Shown in pieces: positions 28,594 to 34,273 of a stretch of 34,273 nt of DNA. Within the stretch, counting starts at the first letter, position 1; each line of letters starts with the position of its first letter. The notes beneath the pieces are model-generated. The model was not told where the DNA came from and did no database searches. It saw only the letters and a program-made list of their open reading frames with translations. The stretch covers positions 1 through 34,273 of the forward strand of contig JAJEHF010000080.1 in NCBI GenBank assembly GCA_022823865.1, in the 5' to 3' direction. Source of the stretch: Bryobacterales bacterium (GTDB lineage: Bacteria; Acidobacteriota; Terriglobia; Bryobacterales; UBA6623). The translations under genes and the position numbers were made by a program.

Positions 28594-28623
28594 AGTGTAC
28601 TTTAGGGACGCCGCCCGGGACAA
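28594..28623 (-). promoter_or_regulatory. Candidate promoter of the PSCyt1/DUF1501 operon
   Basis: On the minus strand TTGTCC (28618-28623) and TACACT (28594-28599) are 18 bases apart. The start point would lie about 17 bases before the ATG at 28570, leaving room for a CGGAGAA ribosome site. Plausible but unsupported by other data. Confidence 0.45.
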
Positions 28624-29153
28624 GGGGCTAGTGGCTCATATATATCGCCGGGACCCGAAATCAGCGCGGTTCTGAGCGCTTTCGGCTTCTCCCCGCACGC
28701 TTGGGGGATTCTGACCCACCGCACGTCGCCAGCGGGGCTGCCGGTGCCGCACTCGTAAAGGCTCGGCGCCATCGAACGCGTGGCGGCCGGATTCCGGAAG
28801 CCGAGAACCGCGCCGCCGGGCTCCCGATACCTCGACCGGACCCCTCGATTTCTCCTTTCAAGCGGGAGAAATCGAGAGCGGAAGTGTCCTTTTCCAAAGG
28901 GGACCTTCTGGACCCCAACGGGCTCGCAGCCTCCAGTTCGACGGTTCATGGGCGAGTTCTCGGCCGGCTCGTCGGCAAGGCCCCTGCCGGCGTTCGCATC
29001 GTGCGGGGATCCAGGAGGGGCCTCCCATCACGGAAAGGCCACCGCTGCCAAAGCGCAGCAGCGGGTCTTGATTGTCCAGGGACGCGAGAGGCGAACCAGC
29101 GAACTCTCGCCGTGGCAGGGACGGGTGTTCGGCGAGGGCCTACGCCTTAGCGA
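28624..29153. other. 530-bp intergenic region with a strong 12-bp hairpin at 28844-28876
   Basis: No credible gene is visible; the longest open frames are GC-skew artefacts. CTCGATTTCTCC at 28844-28855 pairs perfectly with GGAGAAATCGAG at 28865-28876 around a 9-base loop. No poly-T follows on either side, so it is not a clear intrinsic terminator, though it lies downstream of the minus-strand beta-barrel gene and could protect its mRNA end. The rest shows no repeats that I can see. Confidence 0.5.
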
Positions 29154-29960
29154 TCAGAAGTACCAAACCAGGATGGCGCCGACGCTGACTGAATCCGGTG
29201 TCAGGTCGAGTGGCACGGAGACGAAGACGTCATCGAATGGAATGACTCTCCCCCCCTTGGAGTAGTCGGTGAAGCGCACTTCGCCGCGAAGCGAGAAGGC
29301 CCCGACTTTCTGCTCTATGCCGCCGCCGTACGTCAATCCGCTGAAGCTCTCGCTAAAGTCATCGGAGCCCGACCCGAACTGGTCAGGTTCCGTGCAGGGT
29401 GTGGCGGTGAAACACCCTGCGTACCTTGACTCGAACCCGGCTGAGAGGCGGCGCATCCCGACAAGCCCGTACACGCTCGGTCCGAACCAAGTGCCGATGA
29501 GAGGAATTCCGAACCCCAGGCGGCCTGTGAGGCCGAAGGTCCGGTCCTTCTGGAAGGTCCAGTCCTCAGCCCAGACTTCGCCGAGCTGGTTCCTAGTGTC
29601 CGAGGTCCCCGTGCCCGCAAGACGGCCGGCGGCGATCCCGCCGTGGCGCAGCATCTCCCCTTCCAACGCCACGTAGATGCCCGTTATGCTCAGCGGGGCT
29701 TTGTATCCCGCCAAGAATCCGTAACTGTATCCCAGCTTGGCGGCGGACGCCTCGTCTCGAACCATCAGTCCTTGGTTCAGCGAAGCGTTCTGCGGGTTCG
29801 AATTGTCGACGACTTTCTCGTACAGCACGTTCAGGCGGTCGGCCGCGGCCGAAGCCCCGATGTAGAAGTCTCCGGCCGTTGCCGGAGCGCTCCCCGCAAG
29901 GCAGGCGAGAAGGAGAGCTACGACAAAGTGGACAGGTTTCCCGGGACGCATCGAGCGCAT
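29154..29960 (-). CDS. Outer-membrane beta-barrel protein, OmpA/porin-like
   Basis: The protein is 268 residues from the ATG at 29960, which has AGGAGG nine bases upstream. The leader PGKPVHFVVALLLACLAGSA ends APATA before GDFYIGASAAADRLN, a standard signal-peptidase site. The mature part is alternating amphipathic strands (LGYSYGFLAGYKAPLSIT, IYVALEGEML, FGPSVYGLVGMRRLSAGFES, LTYGGGIEQKVG, SLRGEVRFTDYSKGG) and ends in Phe after AILVWY, the C-terminal aromatic used by the BAM assembly machinery. One Cys pair (CFTATPC) would sit in an extracellular loop. Size suggests an eight- to ten-stranded barrel. Its specific function is unknown. A few other residues upstream are in frame but lie before the ribosome site. 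Confidence 0.85.
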   Translation of the reverse strand: MRSMRPGKPVHFVVALLLACLAGSAPATAGDFYIGASAAADRLNVLYEKVVDNSNPQNASLNQGLMVRDEASAAKLGYSYGFLAGYKAPLSITGIYVALEGEMLRHGGIAAGRLAGTGTSDTRNQLGEVWAEDWTFQKDRTFGLTGRLGFGIPLIGTWFGPSVYGLVGMRRLSAGFESRYAGCFTATPCTEPDQFGSGSDDFSESFSGLTYGGGIEQKVGAFSLRGEVRFTDYSKGGRVIPFDDVFVSVPLDLTPDSVSVGAILVWYF

Positions 29961-29992
29961 GCGGTACCACCTCCTGAAGGGAGAGCTGCACC

Positions 29993-29998
29993 AGTATA
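29993..29998 (-). promoter_or_regulatory. Extended -10 element for the beta-barrel gene
   Basis: The minus strand reads TGATATACT, i.e. TATACT preceded by TG one base earlier, the extended -10 form. No good -35 is visible at the normal distance. It would give a leader of about 25 bases containing the AGGAGG ribosome site. Confidence 0.4.
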
Positions 29999-30320
29999 TC
30001 AACCAGTGGACCGGGCGCTTCCCGACCTGTGGCGGCAAGTCTGTAGCCGATCGCCAGGTTCTGTTTTCGTCTGATCTTAAGTGACTGCCCGCATTAGAGA
30101 TATCCCAAGTTCTCTGACGTGGCGGTCAAGGGCCGGACGGAGCGCGGCCGGTAGCGGGCGAGGCCCTCCGTTGCAACGGCGCCCCCCGCTCGGCAGGCGG
30201 TGACTTCGCGGGTCTGTGGCCTCCCGGGCACGATGCGTGCCGGCGCCATGCCCGTCGCGCTCGTCGTTGCCAAGGCTCGCATCTCCGGTTCCTGTATTTC
30301 TCGCGGTAGGCGCGTTGGGT

Positions 30321-32372
30321 ATGATGAGCGCCATGCCGAACCTGTTAGGGCTGTTTGCACTATTCGCCGCCGCGATCCTGGGTGCTGCCGAGACTGCGGT
30401 TCCCGTCGACCTGACCGATTACCGCGGCGGCCCGGTTTCGGCCGAGGTGAGCGACGAGTTCCTGATCGTGACCTGGCCGGACTCCTCGGGCGAGACTTGG
30501 CGAGCGAGCTTCAATCGCGATCCCTCGAAGCCGTTGCTGGAGTCGGTGGCCAGCGGCGACATGCAAGTGCTGAGCGAGGCGCGTCCGTTTTATCGCGTCG
30601 AGACCGGCGTGCGCTCGAAGGGGTGGAACGCGTTCTTCGACTACCCTCCCGCCCACCCGCAGGGCACGGCGGCCTATTTCGGCGAACTGGCCCTGGACTC
30701 GCTACGTGTCGAGACGGCGGGCAGCCGGGTCCGCGTGCACTGCGGCGGCTTCAGCGCGGGGCCGTTCGAAGGATCGCTGGTCTACACGTTCTTTGCCGGT
30801 TCCCGCCTCATCCAACAGCAGGCTGTCGCCGTCACCAGCCAAGAGAACGTTGCCTACTTCTATGACGCTGGAATCGAATTCAGCGGCGAGGACCAGGTCC
30901 AGCCCGGGCGCAACATGGACACGCCGCTGGCCTACTACGACACCGAGGGCCAGCTTCGGAACGAGTCAGCCAATGGCCTGCAGCCCGAGCGGGTTCCCTT
31001 CAAGGTCCGCTACCGCGCCCTGTCCACGGCCGCAGGGCAGGGCAGCGTAGCCGCCTTCCCCGCGCCGCACCAGTTCTTCTTCCCGCGCGACTTCACGTCG
31101 AACCTGTCGCATAACTGGCATCGCTCGTGGCGCGGGCGCGTGTCGCTCGGCATCCGCCAGGTCCGCGACACCAACTGGCGGTTCTATCCATGGGCCAACG
31201 CCCCGCCCGGAAGCCGTCAGGCAATGTCGCTGTTCCTGCTCGTAGGCGCCGCGGCGCCGGAAGCCGTTCTGGAGGATGCCCTGCGCTACACCAACCGGGA
31301 CACGTTCCCGGAGCTGGACGGCTTCAAGACGCTGGCCTCGCACTTCCACCTCGCCTACACCGTGCAGGCGCTGGAAAAGGGCATGGACTGGACCCCGCCC
31401 TTCAAGACCGTGCTGAGCGAGATGGGCGTCAATGCCGCGATCATCATGGACTTCCACGGCGACGGGCACCCGCGGGACCTCACAGAACTGCGCCTGAGAG
31501 AGCTGGCGAGCTTCTTCGAGGCGTGCAAGGCGCAGTCCGGCAAGGACTTCTTGCTGATCCCGTCCGAGGAGGCCAATGTCCACCTCGGGGGCCACTGGGG
31601 ACTGGTCTTTCCCAAGCCGATCTATTGGTGGATGAACCGCCCGGACGGCGGCGCGTTCGAATCCAAGCACAAGCGCTATGGCACGGTCTACAGCACCGCG
31701 GATGCCGCGGAAATGCTCGAGCTGGTGCGCCGGGAGGAGGGCTGGATGTATCAGACCCATGCCCGCACCAAGGGGTCCACGGGGTATCCAGACACGATTC
31801 GCGACACGGAGCACTTCCGCGACCCGCGCTACTTCGGGGCTGGCTGGAAGGCCATGCCGACGGACTTCTCCTCGCCGCGCCTTGGCGAGCGCACGCTCAG
31901 GCTGCTAGACGACCTGCAGAACTGGGGCATGGACAAGCGCTTGGTGGGCGAGGTGGACGTATTCCAGTTCGACCACACGCACGAAGTCTACGCCCACATG
32001 AATGTCAACTATCTCAAGACGGACCGGCTTCCGAGTTTCGAGCGCTACGGCGAGCTGCTCGCCCCGCTGCGACGGGGCGACTTCTTCGTCACCACGGGCG
32101 AGGTCTTGTTGCCGTCGTGGGAAATCGGTGGCAGCGAAACCGAAATCGAGGTCCAGGCGGACGTGCGGGGTACCTTCCCGCTGCAGTTCGCCGAAGTCGT
32201 GTGGGGGGATGGAGAGGGCACGAAGCGCCAGATCATCGACCTGTCAGACACGCCCGAGTTTCACCGCGGTTCCTACCAGTGGAAAGTGTCCGCCCCTGGT
32301 TGGACGTGGGCTCGGCTGGCAGTATGGGACGTGGCTGCCAACGGCGCGTTCGTCAACCCGGTGAGGCGCTGA
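30321..32372 (+). CDS. Large secreted protein with PHP-like histidine pattern
   Basis: The protein is about 683 residues from the ATG at 30321; ATGs at 30324 and 30333 are alternatives. The start PNLLGLFALFAAAILGAAET is a signal peptide. Residues about 30-320 are beta-rich without a family I can name. From about 335 the pattern resembles a metal-dependent PHP-type phosphoesterase: HFH at 341-343 in ASHFHLAY, Glu416/Glu417 followed by His421 and His425 (EEANVHLGGHWG), His480 in QTHARTKGS, and DHTH near 551-554. The last 110 residues are again beta-sheet-like. I recall similar long exported proteins in Acidobacteriota and Verrucomicrobiota. The catalytic role is inferred from residue spacing only. 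It stands alone, followed after 52 bp by an aldo/keto reductase gene. Confidence 0.7.
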   Translation: MMSAMPNLLGLFALFAAAILGAAETAVPVDLTDYRGGPVSAEVSDEFLIVTWPDSSGETWRASFNRDPSKPLLESVASGDMQVLSEARPFYRVETGVRSKGWNAFFDYPPAHPQGTAAYFGELALDSLRVETAGSRVRVHCGGFSAGPFEGSLVYTFFAGSRLIQQQAVAVTSQENVAYFYDAGIEFSGEDQVQPGRNMDTPLAYYDTEGQLRNESANGLQPERVPFKVRYRALSTAAGQGSVAAFPAPHQFFFPRDFTSNLSHNWHRSWRGRVSLGIRQVRDTNWRFYPWANAPPGSRQAMSLFLLVGAAAPEAVLEDALRYTNRDTFPELDGFKTLASHFHLAYTVQALEKGMDWTPPFKTVLSEMGVNAAIIMDFHGDGHPRDLTELRLRELASFFEACKAQSGKDFLLIPSEEANVHLGGHWGLVFPKPIYWWMNRPDGGAFESKHKRYGTVYSTADAAEMLELVRREEGWMYQTHARTKGSTGYPDTIRDTEHFRDPRYFGAGWKAMPTDFSSPRLGERTLRLLDDLQNWGMDKRLVGEVDVFQFDHTHEVYAHMNVNYLKTDRLPSFERYGELLAPLRRGDFFVTTGEVLLPSWEIGGSETEIEVQADVRGTFPLQFAEVVWGDGEGTKRQIIDLSDTPEFHRGSYQWKVSAPGWTWARLAVWDVAANGAFVNPVRR

Positions 32373-32424
32373 GCAAGCAAGGCTTGACCGCGTGTCCGGC
32401 TGTAAGGCGGCAAAGGGGGTACTA

Positions 32425-33399
32425 ATGCAACAGGTCTCGGTCTCAGAGACAGATCTGGAGTTGTCGAAGGTCTGCCTCGGCACCATGACCTTCGGGTCGC
32501 AGGTCGCGGAGGCGGAAGCCGCCCGCATGGTGGACTTCGCTCTCGACCGGGGCGTCAACTTCATCGACACGGCAAACGTCTACAACGCCGGGCTCTCCGA
32601 AGAGATCACCGGCCGGATCCTCGGGGCGCGCCGCTCCCAGGTCGTGCTCGCCACAAAGGTTCGCGGGAACATGGGAGCGGGAGAGGATGCGTACGGCGGG
32701 CTGAGCCGCGAGGCCATCTTTCGCGCTGTCGATGAGAGCCTCGAGCGGCTGGGGACGGACTATATCGACATCTACTACCTGCACCTGCCGGACCGTTCGG
32801 TCGAAATCTACGAGACGCTCAGGGCGATGAACGATCTGGTCGCCGCGGGGAAGGTCCGCTGGATCGGCACCTCGAACTACGCCGCTTGGCAAATGGCGGA
32901 GATGGCGGAGATCTCCGAGAACCTGGAATTCCAAGTGCCGAAGGTGGCACAGCCGATGTACAACGCGCTGGCCCGAGGCGTCGAGCAGGAATATCTGGAA
33001 TGCACGCAGCGGTACCACGTCACCAACGTCTGCTACAACCCGTTGGCAGGCGGGCTGCTGAGCGGCAAGCAGTCGCTGGAGCGGGGACCGTTACCCGGCA
33101 CGCGCTTTGATGGCAACGAGCGGTACTTGAAGAGGTTCTGGCACGAGGAGTACTTCCAGGCAGTCGAGGCTCTCAAGCGCGTTGCCAACGGCCTGGGGGT
33201 AGCTCTGGCGGAGCTGGCGTTGCGCTGGCTCTTTCATCGAGAAGGAGCTGACTGCGTGATCCTGGGCGCTTCGAAGTTCGCGCATCTCGAGCAGAACATC
33301 GAGGCGTCGCAGGCGGGGCCGTTATCGGACGATACGCTCGAGGCGTGCGACGCAGTCTGGAGTGCATTGCGGGGTCCGACGCCGCAGTACAACCGCTGA
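32425..33399 (+). CDS. Aldo/keto reductase
   Basis: The 324-residue NADPH-dependent (beta/alpha)8-barrel oxidoreductase carries the usual tetrad: Asp in NFIDTANVYN, Tyr in the same segment, Lys in VVLATKVRG and His in YLHLPD. The cofactor end shows WLFHREGADCVILGASKF. GTSNYAAWQM and the overall order fit the YajO/potassium-channel-beta-like subgroup acting on aldehydes or sugar ketones; the substrate cannot be told. The ATG at 32425 has AAAGGGGG upstream and is chosen over an earlier in-frame start at 32392. It may be co-transcribed with the preceding secreted protein gene. Confidence 0.9.
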   Translation: MQQVSVSETDLELSKVCLGTMTFGSQVAEAEAARMVDFALDRGVNFIDTANVYNAGLSEEITGRILGARRSQVVLATKVRGNMGAGEDAYGGLSREAIFRAVDESLERLGTDYIDIYYLHLPDRSVEIYETLRAMNDLVAAGKVRWIGTSNYAAWQMAEMAEISENLEFQVPKVAQPMYNALARGVEQEYLECTQRYHVTNVCYNPLAGGLLSGKQSLERGPLPGTRFDGNERYLKRFWHEEYFQAVEALKRVANGLGVALAELALRWLFHREGADCVILGASKFAHLEQNIEASQAGPLSDDTLEACDAVWSALRGPTPQYNR

Positions 33400-33506
33400 C
33401 CTAGATGCGGTGCCGCGGTTGCCGCCGACGACTTGCCCCATCACCGGTCTTGGACTCGTGACTCGGCGAAGCCAGAGGCGACCGGGACTGCCGGATGAAG
33501 CGCCGG

Positions 33507-34142
33507 CTAGGCCGGGAGTGGCACGACGATCGGAAACCCTGGGAACAGGTCTTGCGCTCGAGGCTTGGCCGCGTCGAACGCATGCCTCCAGATTTCGAAA
33601 CTCGCCGTCATTTCCTTGCGGTCCAAGATCACAATGGCGTGGCCCGAGCCCTTGCGGTGAGCGACTTGCTCCGCATCGAGCCCTTCCTGGCCCTCCCTCG
33701 TATTGCTGTTCCTGTCGGGGTTGGCCGCGCCAAGGACTGTGATCCGGTTGCCCAGCCCGTCGCGATAGCGGCCGGTCCAAGCAGGTGCGCTCGGATCACG
33801 ATTCTGGCCTGGCTGGTCTGGCCACCAAGCCCGCGGGAAGCCGTTCGACGTTCCGGGAGCCATGCAGGCAATCGGGCCGTCCTCCCACTCCTCGATCCCA
33901 TGGCGCACGAGCGAGCCGATGTGCTGGTCGCCGTGCAACATGATCACATTGCCTGCGGACCGCAGGATGGCCAGCGCACGGTTGCGCGCAGCCTGCGGCC
34001 ATCCCCCGCAGTCGAGGTCAATCAACCGGCGCTGGAGCCTTCCCCCGGCGTGCGTGGTGGCCTTGCAAAAGATCGTCTGTGAGCAGACCAGGCGGAAGTC
34101 GGCGTCAACGCTGTCGCGGGACCAATGCTTCAAGGTAACTAC
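33507..34142 (-). pseudogene. PhoD-like phosphatase, N-terminally truncated
   Basis: The 208 residues from a TTG at 34133 read DFRLVCSQTIFCKATTHAGG, then IDLDCGGWPQAARNRALAIL, NVIMLHGDQHIGSLVRHGIE and EWEDGPIACMAPGTSNGFPR, followed by AWWPDQPGQ. This matches the C-terminal third of large PhoD/metallophosphatase-like exported enzymes of Planctomycetota/Acidobacteriota type. GDQH is a metal-ligand motif. Upstream in the same frame a TGA at 34143-34145 stops reading, and before it the sequence (LGYNPLVAIQIALAGNAVA) no longer looks like this family. The N-terminal two thirds, with the first metal-binding motifs, are therefore missing, probably through an insertion or rearrangement at about 34135-34145. 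The C-terminal end is intact. An active enzyme is unlikely. Confidence 0.7.
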
Positions 34143-34273
34143 TCACACCTCGGTTGGTGTCGAGGCGGGAGTTGGTGTCGGGCCATAGTCTTGTTCGAGC
34201 GTGGCGACAGCGTTGCCGGCGAGCGCGATTTGAATGGCGACCAGAGGATTGTAGCCGAGCGCTTGCATGGACT
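34143..34273 (-). CDS. Unidentified C-terminus running off the right edge
   Basis: The minus-strand frame is open from the window edge to a TGA at 34143-34145 and reads SMQALGYNPLVAIQIALAGN, then AVATLEQDYGPTPTPASTPT and EV. It looks like real coding sequence (a regular helix followed by a Thr/Pro tail), but I do not recognise it. It may be the end of a transposase or another gene that displaced the start of the phosphatase gene. Too short to say more. Confidence 0.35.
   Translation of the reverse strand, partial: SMQALGYNPLVAIQIALAGNAVATLEQDYGPTPTPASTPTEV

Overview
The window is GC-rich bacterial chromosome of Gram-negative type. It encodes an outer-membrane beta-barrel, lipoprotein-like and Tat-type leaders, and a Planctomycete-cytochrome (PSCyt1)/DUF1549/DUF1553 gene paired with a DUF1501 gene. 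That pair is most familiar from Planctomycetota, Verrucomicrobiota, Acidobacteriota and related uncultivated lineages. The taxon cannot be fixed from this sequence alone; an Acidobacteriota-like or Poribacteria-like host is my best guess. I see no tRNA, rRNA or CRISPR array.

Region 1 (1 to about 13.2 kb) is accessory DNA. It opens with the tail of an ISKra4-like transposase and a complete DDE transposase. A GC-rich block that folds on paper into a closed multi-branched RNA (1952-2105) follows. Next to it is a 320-bp MITE-like element with 23-bp terminal inverted repeats bounded by TA (2121-2440). Three tightly packed genes come next: two secreted proteins built from SwmB repeats, one with a C-terminal beta-helix, and a membrane-anchored TPR protein. 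The rest of the region looks degraded: an ArdC-type antirestriction gene whose HExxH has become RExxH, a HicBA toxin-antitoxin pair with a one-base frameshift in the toxin, and a DUF4338 fragment joined to a spermidine-synthase-like fragment.

Region 2 (13.3 to 24.4 kb) is housekeeping. A TPR lipoprotein-like gene precedes the arginine operon argF-argG-argH-argR, in which every junction overlaps. The operon starts with a sigma70-like promoter overlapped by two tandem ARG-box-like palindromes, so the last gene (argR) probably represses the operon containing it. After it come an SDR oxidoreductase, a convergent NodB-type polysaccharide deacetylase, a small conserved gene, acetyl-CoA synthetase (acs), unimodular queF and a nitronate monooxygenase-like flavoprotein.

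Region 3 (24.5 to 34.3 kb) holds the overlapping DUF1501 and PSCyt1/DUF1549/DUF1553 pair on the minus strand, an outer-membrane beta-barrel gene, a large secreted protein with a PHP-like histidine pattern, an aldo/keto reductase, and the 3' part of a PhoD-like phosphatase gene cut off by an in-frame stop near the window edge.

Most notable observations: the TA-bounded MITE and the adjacent candidate structured RNA; the SwmB/beta-helix/TPR gene set; the parallel decay of ardC and hicA; the DUF4338/spermidine-synthase junction; and the ARG-box promoter in which argF may be translated from a leaderless mRNA.
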